This document shows, in pieces, positions 52,003 to 61,250 of a stretch of DNA of 64,000 nucleotides; position 1 is the first letter of the stretch, and the number at the start of each line of letters is the position of its first letter. This stretch comes from Serripes groenlandicus (taxonomy: Eukaryota; Mollusca; Bivalvia; Cardiida; Cardiidae): the NCBI GenBank assembly GCA_031761405.1, contig JASEVX010000008.1, forward strand, positions 44,355,037 to 44,419,036. The letters run 5' to 3'. The notes beneath the pieces were generated by a model. That model was not told where the DNA came from. It saw nothing but the letters and a program-made list of their open reading frames with translations, and ran no database searches. A program made the translations under genes and the position numbers.

Positions 52003-52228
52003 AATGAATGAATGTATATTGTTTTACGGCGCATCGACAGCTAAGGTCATTTAGCGGGCATTTAAATTTAATTATTCATGATCCCTGGGTAAACAAACCA
52101 GTACTAGGCTAGAAAATGTGCCTTGCCCAAGGGCACTCCACCATGACCGTAGTGCCGCGACTGGGGATCGAACCCGGGAGACCCGGTTTCTAAATCCCCG
52201 ACGCTAACCACTCGACCACAGCGGATTC
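52003..52228 (-). mobile_element. SINE family 2, full length
   Basis: Minus head GTGGTCGAGTGGTTAGCGTC, B box CCGGGTTCGATCCCC. Body CCCTTGGGCAAGGCACATTT, CTAGCCTAGTACTGGTTTGT; tail GAATGAATGAATG. Confidence 0.93.
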
Positions 52229-52354
52229 CTGTCTTTAATTAATGTTCTGCACTGTATTGCGTCCACACCGATTTACGGAGGTTGAGATCTGCCCAACATG
52301 GACGCTAACTTCAAGTTTGTTAACATATAGTTGCATAAAAACACACATTTATAT

Positions 52355-52550
52355 AACATTGGCAGAGCGTCGATCTCTCGTACCAAATGTCCCGGTTTCG
52401 AATCTCGTGATGGGCGGGTTCGGCCATTGGGACTTTTCCACACACTGCGGGAGTACTGTTCATGACTCTAGGAATCAGACATCAAGCGTGATTAATATAA
52501 ACTGCAAGTTTGATTCCCTGTCGATGTCAAATGATTAAGTTTAAACTTAC
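52355..52550 (+). mobile_element. SINE family 3, forward copy
   Basis: GGCAGAGCGTCGATCTCTCG (A box), CCGGTTTCGAATCTCGTGAT (B box), GGGACTTTTCCACACACTGC, and an ATGATTAAGTTTAAACTTA end. Confidence 0.82.
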
Positions 52551-52554
52551 ATAT

Positions 52555-52817
52555 GAGCCGTCCCACGAGAAAACTAACAGTGTTGACTCTGCGTAAAGTA
52601 TCGTCCCGGATCAGCCTAAACATGCCGCGCAGACTAACCCGGACAGACACTTTTCGCCTTATGTGGATTTTCTGTTTCAGGAATCATTACTCTATACCTC
52701 TATTCCCCTGAGACGGAATGTGTCGTCCCGGATTAGCATGCGCGGACTGCGCAGGCTGATCTGGGTCGATACATTACGCAGATCCAATAATATTGGTTTT
52801 CTCGTGGAACGGCTCAT
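52555..52817. mobile_element. GC-rich MITE, full length
   Basis: TGAGCCGTCCCACGAGAAAA and TTTTCTCGTGGAACGGCTCA at the ends; all interior modules are present. Confidence 0.95.
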
Positions 52818-52984
52818 CTATATCAAGTACATTTGAATATTTATATTATTATCCTCGGAAGTAGTTCTTAATTATATCTTGTTATAAGAACGCGATAAAG
52901 CTGAGTGCAACTATGTTGGTGGTAATCGACTACAGTCAAAGCGAACCAGTTATTGTTTTATTGAAGAAAGCGTGTTGTATAAAG

Positions 52985-53175
52985 AATAGTTTGAGATAAA
53001 CAATGTCTACCACTGGACTAAGTCTATGTGAAAAAGCAGCCAGTTGATTTGGAAGATTGTTGTGTGGAGTACTGGTGTGCGAAAACCAGGAAATGCATGA
53101 GTAGGTGAACTGGCCGCCGTGATATAACTGAGAAATTGTTAAAAACGGCGTTAAACCCCAATCAATCAATCAATT
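52985..53175 (+). mobile_element. SINE family 1, 5'-truncated
   Basis: CACTGGACTAAGTCTATGTG, AAAGCAGCCAGTTG, GAACTGGCCGCCGTGATATA, AAAACGGCGTTAAACCCC and an AATCAATCAATCAA tail. Confidence 0.87.
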
Positions 53176-53179
53176 CCTT

Positions 53180-53380
53180 GGTAAGGTACCAGTACAACTT
53201 CTCCAGTAATTCTGACTCCAGCCAGTCAGTCGTTATGCTAACCCTGCAACCCTGAACGCCAAGGATGGCAGCCATTACTACCATTTTTAAAAGTCTTTGG
53301 TATGACTCGACCGGCGATCAAATGCACTGAAGCGAACACTCTACCACTACACAAGCGAGGCGGTGCATCAGAAAAAAAAC
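53180..53380 (-). mobile_element. SINE family 4, diverged
   Basis: CCAGTCAGTCGTTATGCTAA, CCCTGAACGCCAAGGATGGC, GACTCGACCGGCGATCAAAT and GAACACTCTACCACTACAC (reversed tRNA head). Confidence 0.7.
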
Positions 53381-53574
53381 ATATATCCAAATGAGACACA
53401 TATCGATGGCTTGGTGTGAAAGGGTTATAACTAAAAACCTATTTTGAACACCCTGGTTAAGGGGCAATTTTGACCCCTTTGTAAACAATGCAAATTTAGA
53501 TGCGATTGCTCAAAACGAGCAATGGCACCTAGATTTACATTGTTTACCAAGTAAAATGATTTAACGAATTTAAA

Positions 53575-53792
53575 GACTTTATATACAACGTTTTCCGACG
53601 GATTTGCAGCAGACGACTTTTTGAAAATATTATGGCAAATGGAGAAATTACCCACCATGAGAAAGTTTTCCCTTTGCCACAATTCTTTCAACTCTTTTCA
53701 ATAAGTATTCTTTTATTACATTACATTATTGCCGATATATTTTCAAAGTTGTCTGCTGCAGATAAGATGTGTTTTATGTGGGCAAGGGTTAA
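53575..53792. mobile_element. CCCTTTCCC-type MITE, left end eroded
   Basis: TTGCAGCAGACGACTTTTTG, GCAAATGGAGAAATTACCCA, TTGTCTGCTGCAGATAAGAT and GTGGGCAAGGGTTAA. Preceded by a related hairpin ATTGCTCAAAACGAGCAAT at 53505. Confidence 0.75.
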
Positions 53793-53824
53793 CGAGTTCT
53801 TTTAGTAGAAAACAGAACCTTTCC

Positions 53825-54172
53825 AGGGGCGCAGCTTTACAATAATCAATGTGTAGGCCGTCTCGTGAGAAAATCAACAGTGTGGACTCTGCGTAAAGTA
53901 TCGACCCGGATCAGCCTAAGCATGCCACACAGGCGTAACCGGATATATACTTTTCGCCTCCTGTGGATTCTCTATTTCAGGAATACCTACTCTACACATC
54001 TATCCCCCTAAGACGGAATGTGTCGGCCGGATCAGTCTGCGCGGACAGCGCAAGGCTGATCTGGTCGATACATTACGCAGATGTCTATCGTCGCAGCTGC
54101 ATTTTAAGGGCATTTTGAGAAAAAAATGTGTAGGCACGTGCCTAAAGTGCCTAAAGGGAGCTACGCCCCTGC
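53825..54172. mobile_element. Composite hAT-like element carrying a GC-rich MITE
   Basis: CAGGGGCGCAGCTTTACAAT at the left and AGGGAGCTACGCCCCTG at the right; MITE core in between with TAGGCCGTCTCGTGAGAAAA. Collinear with 39264-39612. Confidence 0.87.
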
Positions 54173-54474
54173 TTTCCTGGGTTATTGAGGTATTACTTTA
54201 ATTTGAATACCGAATCGAGATCAAATAAGGGTAAAATAAAAAAATCACAAAATTAAGAAACCTCGAAATATCAAACAGAAGACGCTATCCGTTTACATTA
54301 AAATGAAGCATGATAAATGAAAAACATTGTCAGCTTTACTATATTAAGCCAATTATAATCTGACCTTGTTAAGTATTCAAAATGCGACAGTTTAATTTAC
54401 ACGGATTATACATGAATGCATTATTGTTTTTCATCCTATAATTTCTGTCTCGGATGTGCTTCCCCTGAAAATAG

Positions 54475-54762
54475 ATAAATTTATTGGGGTTTTCAACATG
54501 TTTTCATTCATATAACAGCGGCCGGTTCACCTACTCATGCGTCTTATGGCTTTCTCAAACCAGTACTCAACATAACATACTTTCCAAGCAAACTGGCTGC
54601 TTTTCCATATAGACTGTTAGCCCATTGGCGAAAGATGAATGACGCATGTCACAGTGAATTTTGTCAAACGTCGGAAAGAATGTTGGCCGAGCTTGGATTC
54701 GAACTCACAACCCCTGGATTGACAGCCCGCGTCGCTACCGACTGAGCTACCGGGGCTCGGAA
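54475..54762 (-). mobile_element. SINE family 1, full length
   Basis: Minus head GAGCCCCGGTAGCTCAGTCG, B box GTTGTGAGTTCGAATCC, and body AACATTCTTTCCGACGTTTG. Ends near ATTGGGGTTTTCAACATG on the plus strand. Confidence 0.9.
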
Positions 54763-54854
54763 GAAAAAAAAATAGATAAAAATGTGAAAGATATGTCAGT
54801 AAACTGTATACGACCTAGAAAACAATTAACCAACTGTATACGACATAGAAAACA

Positions 54855-54855
<1 letters not shown>

Positions 54856-54893
<38 letters not shown>

Positions 54894-54920
54894 AATTGGT
54901 TTATTAATTGATTGATTGAT
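54856..54920. repeat. (TTGA)n microsatellite
   Basis: About ten ATTG/TTGA units, probably the tail of the adjacent minus-strand SINE (CAATCAATCAAT type). Confidence 0.9.
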
Positions 54921-54921
54921 T

Positions 54922-55100
54922 TGTGTAAACGCCGCTATCAACATCTTTTTAGTTGTATCACGGCGTCTCCTGGATTAGTTACCAGCTAACTGAACGCCAA
55001 GGAGGGCAGGCATTACTACCATATGTTATAGTATTTGGTATGACTCGGATGGGTATCGAACCCGACACCTCCTGCGGTCGAGGCGGACGCCTTATTGAAA
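54922..55100 (-). mobile_element. SINE family 4, minus copy
   Basis: GTGTAAACGCCGCTATCAAC, AACTGAACGCCAAGGAGGGC, GGGTATCGAACCCGACACCT and GAGGCGGACGCC. The tail is the TTGA microsatellite. Confidence 0.72.
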
Positions 55101-55218
55101 ACAACTGAGGATACGTTCAGATAAACAACTACGTATGAGTATGTTTTTCTTTTACTACAATGTTTACGTAAGTCGTCTGCAGAAGCAGTGGCAGAAATCA
55201 TCTAAATGTGGGGAAATG

Positions 55219-55446
55219 TTAACCCTTTCCCTCATATGACAATACTGCAGCAGACGACTTTGAACATATTTTGTCAAAACATAGAAAATCTCTATGATTG
55301 AATGGATAATCTATGCTTAAAAGAGGAAAACATTGTTGCAAAAGGAGAAATTGCTCGTTTTGAGCAATTTCTTCTTTTGTCACTATGTTTTCAAAAAGCC
55401 GTCTGCTGCAGAGGCGTCAGAAAGCGTCTATATGGGGGAAAGGGTT
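55219..55446. mobile_element. CCCTTTCCC-type MITE
   Basis: TTAACCCTTTCCCTCATATG, GAAATTGCTCGTTTTGAGCA, CGTCTGCTGCAGAGGCGTCA and GGGGGAAAGGGTTAA. Confidence 0.93.
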
Positions 55447-56065
55447 AAGGGCATTGACGTCTGCTAGAATGGACCAGCAAATACTTGTGATTGAACCTTT
55501 CTCTGACAAAACAAATCTGCGACAGACGACATTGGAAACGTATCTTCAAAACTATGGAAAGTCCGTCTAAATACATATAAATACATATACTATTAGATAG
55601 AATTGAACACATTGTGACAAAAGGAGAAATTGCTACTAACGACTTATTTTAAACAAAATAATTCAATTAAAAAGGCGTATTTTGTAGACGCGTCTACAAC
55701 AGAGACAGAGTTAAATACCCCATGCTCATTTACCTATAGTACATGCTCTTCAATGTCTGTTTGTTTAGGGGAGACACCGGATTATAATGATATATATACG
55801 AATAGTCAAACCCGTTCTAAACATCACCTTTGTATTGCAATTCCCTGTCTATAATAACAACCAGAATTCTAATTTCCCAATTACTCATTTTCTGCATAAA
55901 TGACCCTGAAACTAAAGACCCCTGTTCTCTTCCCATGGGTGGTCTTTAAACACAGGTTGAACTGTATATAAATGAGCACTCTTTTTAAAACATGCAATGC
56001 AGCGGGTAACAGTTTGCACTGTTTATTCTGCCATGGACCCTTGTGTTATATCATCTGTAGATTTA

Positions 56066-56290
56066 ACGCTTTCCCACATACGACAAATATGCAGCAGACG
56101 ACTTTGAAAACATATTGAAAAAACCATGAAAAATCTCCATAAAGGATAACTTAATTGTTAAATAAAGTTGAAAACATTGTGGCCAAAGGAGAAATTGCTC
56201 CTCATTAGCAATTTCACCTTTGTCCGCAATGATTTCAAAAGTCGTCTGCTGTTATTGCGTCAAAATGCGTCTGCAGGTAGGAGAGGTTAA
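56066..56290. mobile_element. CCCTTTCCC-type MITE
   Basis: TTAACGCTTTCCCACATACG, GCAGCAGACGACTTTGAAAA, GAGAAATTGCTCCTCATTAG + CAATTTC and GTAGGAGAGGTTAA. Confidence 0.88.
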
Positions 56291-56359
56291 ATATAGAATA
56301 CACAGAACAAATGTTTGTTTACCTGTGAGATCGAGATATCTTTCCCCCTTCATCATTGA

Positions 56360-56850
56360 TTTATTGTTCGGTGTTTTACGCCGCTTTCAACATTGTTTTC
56401 AGTTATATCACGGCGTTTCCTGTGTAAGTTACCAGTACTACTGGTCCATTCATCCTGACACCAGCCATGCAGTCGTAATGTATATCACGGCATTTCCTGT
56501 GTAAGTTACCAGTACTACAGGTCCATTTATCCTGACACTAGCCATGCAGTCGTAATATATATCACGGCATTTCCTGTGTAAGTTACCAGTACTACTGGTC
56601 AATTTATCCTGACACCAGCCATGCAGTCGTAATGTATATCACGGCATTTCCTGTGTAAGTTACCAGTACTACTGGTCCATTTATCCTGACACCAGTCAGT
56701 CAGTCCTAATGCTAACCCTGCAACTCTGAGTGCCAAAGAGGGCATATATTACGACCAGTTTTAAAGTATTCGGTAAATGTATGACCCAATCGGGGATCGA
56801 ACCCATGACTTGCGCACCCGAGGCGGACGACTACACAACTGATGCAATTT
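56360..56850 (-). mobile_element. SINE family 4 with 4-fold internal duplication
   Basis: A segment TATATCACGGCATTTCCTGT + GTAAGTTACCAGTACTACTG...AGCCATGCAGTCGTAATG is repeated four times at ~88 bp. The tRNA-like head (GGGATCGAACCCATGACTTG, GAGGCGGACGAC) is at the right end. Confidence 0.87.
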
Positions 56851-57674
56851 CCCTATTTTGACATTAACACCTTTAACATGATTTATCCAAAAGATGTTTT
56901 GATATCATACGAAGACCAACACTTACTCTCTTTGAATTGTAGATTATACCCACATGGAGAAACACTGAATATACGCGTGAATGTTTATTGATATTAAAGC
57001 CAGTCGGGTGTATGTCAGGTCCCATCCTTCGTCGTTAATGTGTTAACTTTTTTTATGTAAAATGACATTCCTCTGTAACCACCAGGCCAATTATTGTGAT
57101 GACACTTTATAGGTAGCATCCACTCAATGACAACTCCTAAACTAATCCAGTCTTTTTGGATCAAAAAATACATTTTGTTTCCATGGCAACCGTAAGAAAA
57201 ATACTAAAAAAAATCTTCTTCTTCTTTGAAACTGTTTTGCCTGTTTTGCCTATTTTCAATAAGTTTGTAGAAGTATATATTCATCCTCATGTGACCCTTT
57301 ACGAGATCCTTCAAGTTATAATGATTGGTCGAAAAACAGGGCCGTAAGGAGAGGGGCTGTTTTACCTCATATGGCTATAACGAAAATTAAATTGCGGGGC
57401 TTTATATGTTTTAAGTGAGAACTTAAAATCATCTTCAAAAGTATGTTTTTGTTTGTTTGTGCTATTGCAGTGGTTAAATGCTGGTCCTCTTATTATTTTG
57501 AACGAAAAGTAACCAGCCGAATATATGACGCACATTATGAGGATGCTAGTGATATTAAATTGTAATTACCTGTCTGTCCTCTCAAGCGTTGAGAAATATA
57601 TCTATCTATCTAACCATGTCGTTAATTTTACCTGAACGAATGTTATTTAACTTACTGTTGAAAATACTGCCGTT

Positions 57675-57858
57675 GAACTAAACCATCCTCCCACCTACAG
57701 ACGTATTTGTAAAACAATGTAGCAAAGGGAGGAATTGCTCATTACAATCTCTCCTTCTGCCACAATGCACTCAACCCTAACAAATACCAATTTTTAGAAT
57801 AAATAGATTTTAAAAAAATCGTCTGCTGCAGTTTTGCTCGATTTGGGAAAGGGTTAAA
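57675..57858. mobile_element. CCCTTTCCC-type MITE
   Basis: CCATCCTCCCACCTACAGAC, GGGAGGAATTGCTCATTACA, CGTCTGCTGCAGTTTTGCTC and TTTGGGAAAGGGTTAA. Confidence 0.8.
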
Positions 57859-57877
57859 CAAGTAAATGTATTTTAAT

Positions 57878-58137
57878 TAGCCGTTCCGCGAGTAAACCAA
57901 CATTGTGGATTCTGCGTAAAGTATCGACCCAGATCAGCCTAACCATGCCGCGCAGGCTAACCCGAACAGACACGTTTCGCCTGGATTTTCTGTTTCAGCA
58001 CTAGGTATTCTATACCTCTATCCCCCCTGACACGGAATGTGTCGGGCCGGATTAACCTGCGCGGACTGCGCAGGCTGATCTGGGTCGATACATTACGCAG
58101 AGTCCATCATGTTGGTTTTCTCGTGGAATGGCTCAAA
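57878..58137. mobile_element. GC-rich MITE, full length, next to lectin stop
   Basis: TAGCCGTTCCGCGAGTAAAC to TTTTCTCGTGGAATGGCTCA. It ends 5 bp from the lectin stop codon, so it may form part of the lectin 3' UTR. Confidence 0.92.
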
Positions 58138-58141
58138 TGTC

Positions 58142-58347
58142 TTACTTTAACTCGCAAAGTGGAAAGAGAGTAGAATCACATGCATAATCGCCCCACTCGT
58201 AAGTATCCTCGACAGCAACACAATCCTCGGGCCCTTGGTTGGGCTGTCCCGGCCTCCAGGCTGTGAACCCTGGGCTCGTATCTGTGTCCACCCATCGCCA
58301 CTCTCCTTCCACCATCTCATCCGTTAAACCAATCCAGAAATGGACGA
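58142..58347 (-). CDS. Lectin exon C: CTLD core and stop
   Basis: Acceptor tgtttgcag|TCGTCC; it ends at a TAA stop at 58144-58142. It encodes VHFWIGLTDE, GEWRWVDTD, AWRPGQPNQGPEDC, EWGDYACDS and LCELK: the WIGL motif, the ligand loop and the last three cysteines. The QPN triplet is at the usual EPN/QPD position. Confidence 0.93.
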
Positions 58348-60670
58348 CTGCAAACACATGTAGTTTATTAATTGATTGATTTGGACTTGACTCCGTCTTC
58401 AATATTTATCCAGTCATGTCCGAACGGCTCGGTCACCTACCCCTGTGTGTCTTGGCTTTCAAGTAATGAAGTTTATACAGACGCTTATGCTGTATGAAGG
58501 GCTGGCAAAGGCTAAACAGAGACTAAACATAGACGATTGTTGATACATTGATAAAGAAGTATATCCTTGGTGGTGCGGTATGAGACGCATTTTACTGAAA
58601 CTCCGCTTTGACATGATTTAAAGTTAAACTTGCATACAACTCGTGTAGTCTGGATTACCTACCCCTACCACTATGTTACGGTAGTATTTGTCGTATAGTA
58701 CGCAAGGAACCAGACTAACATCTAGTGGGGCTAAACCTCCAGGTTGTTATTTCAGAATATGCGCTTAAAGGAAGGTAAGTATAACGTATTTTGCGAACGG
58801 TTAATACTCTAGTGAGACTGTTTGGATGCAGAGGCTGGTTTGAATCTCCAATGTACGCAGATGCATGCATATACAATCATACCTTTTAATCTCCGTATAT
58901 AGTCCATCAAAAAACGATTTTCTTGAACATCCTCGATGTGCACCAAGCTTGCGCCGAAATGTTCACAATAATGCTGAAATAAATACAAATTACTTCGACA
59001 TATTATACTCACTTTTAAATGAGAATTTAAGTCAATAGTGTTCATACAAAACTATATAATTATTGACTGGCGATCCTTGCAGAATGACCTGATATTCACC
59101 GTTACAGTCAGGGAATATTATACAATTATGGACTTTTCAGCTGTTATACATGATGTGATATGCACCAACAAATCATAAATAATGATATTTTTTGGTACAT
59201 ATCAACATCATGTATAACAGCTGAAAAGCCCATAACTGTTTTATTATATAACCCTGAATTTATCTTCCATAATTCTTTGCATTTATTCCTCCGAAAGGTT
59301 CGCAAAGCGCGTTGGTGGCGGTTCATTTTCCAATTTGACAGTTATTGTCGTTTGGAAACACAGGAAATGATCAATGGAAGTCAAACGCTTGATTGCATTT
59401 AATCATGATCATCCGAACGAGCTTCGGAAGTTTCCGTGGTCATTCGGAACGCGCCTCGGAAAATTCCGTAGCATACGGATAAAGGCGAAGGATATTAATA
59501 GGCGGCTCATGGGATTCCCCGGTCTTCCCCTGTTACTATTTATAAAACTGGTGCATATCAGAAAAAACGGTGCATATCGCAAGATATTTTTTCTAAAAAG
59601 TTATTTTTTATCCAATGAAAAGGCGTCTATTTATAGGTTATATAATAATCTATTTTATTCAATACCTGCGCAAATACATGCAGATTGTCACGCGCAGTGA
59701 TATACATTTTTCCACGCGCCTCGTAGTACAATACAAATCCACGTATCACTACTTCAATATAATATTCCCTATATATTTCTATGCTCACTGTTAAATTGTA
59801 TTTTGAAACGATTGGCATGTGTATGCAGTAATTTAAATTTAATGTATCAGTATCATCAAACAAGAGTTTGTTTGTTTGTATGTATGGTGTCCGTCTTAAC
59901 AGAATATGCACAAGTTGACATACTGATCTAACATATGTGTGTAAGTAATGTGTGAACAATGTAAATCTTAATTGGAGTGCATTGAAACACATGCTGATAT
60001 GAATATACACTATTCGCAAAAGTCAATTTGTCAATTTGTACATTTTGCTACAGACGTGTGCTCATACAGAAAACTGACTAGTTGAGTTTAAACCGACTAT
60101 AACGTCTATCATCACCGTCGTAATTACCTCACTAAATGAAGAGTGTTGTTGCAGTTTGGTAAGGGAGATAATCGACATAACCGATTTATTCCTTATCCTG
60201 CTTTAGAGAATAGTATAAGAAAGAAAATATGGTTCATTTACGTGTTGAATCAGATCAATATAGCTGGTTTATTATTGAAAGCAGCATTAAATGGCCGTTA
60301 AAACTATTTCCCTTTAATTTCAAGGATTACCTGCAATGATTAAATAACATAAACATATTTATCAAACCTATACACTTTTAACACTTTTAACGCACTAATC
60401 AAGACGGTTTATTGAAGTTATGAATTAGATAATTTGAAAAATATTGAGATAAATACAAATTGCTTATTGCGATCATTTTCTCATTTCCCAACAAAGTGTA
60501 CTAGTGCACAACAAGTCGCGTGTGTCATGCAAGTAAATGCTATTGACTTATGCCCCACATTACCTGTGCCTCGAAAAAGTGCATCCCGTTTCCGTGTCCA
60601 AACAAATAACAGGAACCAGCATTGGGTAACCAGCCATCCATGCATGCTGTTGTTTGGGAATTTAACGCAT
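58142..60670 (-). CDS. C-type lectin domain protein, 3 exons, 5' end not found
   Basis: Exons 60670-60564, 58973-58883 and 58347-58142 join in phase (about 133 aa). Seen: CMDGWLPNAGSCY at the start, HYCEHFGASLVHIED in the middle, then WIGLTD, GEWRWVDTD, GQPNQGPEDC, WGDYAC and LCELK before the stop. The six cysteines match a long-form CTLD (an extra N-terminal pair plus the two canonical bridges). Known: CTLDs bind carbohydrate or other ligands, usually secreted or at the cell surface, and are expanded in bivalve immunity. The sugar-site triplet is QPN instead of EPN or QPD, and WGD replaces WND, so the specificity is unclear. The first exon seen needs one base from an upstream exon, so a signal-peptide exon should lie above 60670; none is convincing. 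Confidence 0.85.
58883..58973 (-). CDS. Lectin exon B: CTLD helix 1 to helix 2
   Basis: Acceptor tttatttcag|CATTAT and donor TTAAAAG|GTATGA. It encodes HYCEHFGASLVHIED and then VQENRFLMDYIRRLK, the conserved CTLD segment with Cys3 and the second helix. It leaves one base that gives Val with exon C. Confidence 0.9.
59127..59235. repeat. Hairpin in the lectin intron, ~42-bp arms
   Basis: ATGGACTTTTCAGCTGTTAT + ACATGATGTGATATG pairs with CATATCAACATCATGTATAA + CAGCTGAAAAGCCCAT. The loop is about 30 nt. Confidence 0.9.
60564..60670 (-). CDS. Lectin exon A: CTLD N-terminus
   Basis: Acceptor aaattacag|ATGCGT and donor GCACAG|GTAATG. It encodes ALNSQTTACMDGWLPN, then AGSCYLFGHGNGMHFFEAQ, the first two cysteines and the first helix. 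Five degenerate copies of its 5' part lie directly upstream (60680-61250). Confidence 0.87.
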
Positions 60671-60679
60671 CTGTAATTT

Positions 60680-61250
60680 AATATGGGTTAAAACATAATT
60701 TCACATGACCTCACAAATAAAAGGAGCCACTATTGGGCAACCAGCCATCCATACATGCTCTTGTGTGTAGGAATATAATGCTCTGTAATTTAATAAGGGT
60801 TAACACATTATTCCATGTTACATAAAAGGAGCCACTATTGGGTAACCAGCCAATCATACAAGCTCTTGTGTGGAGATACAACGCTCAGTAATTTAATAAG
60901 GGTTAAAACATGATACCAAATGTTTAAACAAATACCAAGATTCTGCATTAAATATCCAGTCATCAATGTATGCTGGAGAGTAGGTGTATAATTTGATAAG
61001 GGTTATAACATACTTTCCCATGTCTAAAGAAATACCAAGATCCAATATGTAATATCTAGTCATCAATGCATACTGCATTTACGAGATATAAAGCGCCTGT
61101 AATTAGATAAAAGACAAATGTGTCCATGTGTCCAAAACAAATACCAAGGTGCAATATTGGATACCCAGCTATCAATACATGCTGTTGAATAGAGGTATAA
61201 CGCATTTGTAATTTAAAATGAGGCCAATGAGTATCCACAGGCATTTGGGA
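60680..61250. repeat. Degenerate tandem copies of lectin exon A boundary
   Basis: The CAGCCATCCA landmark of exon A (60631) recurs in worn form at 60742, 60848, 60957, 61057 and 61166. Each unit carries AAATACCAAG/AGGAGCCAC, ATTGGGTAACCAGCCA, an ACGC-CTGTAATTTAATA piece and GGGTTAAAACAT. Confidence 0.88.
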
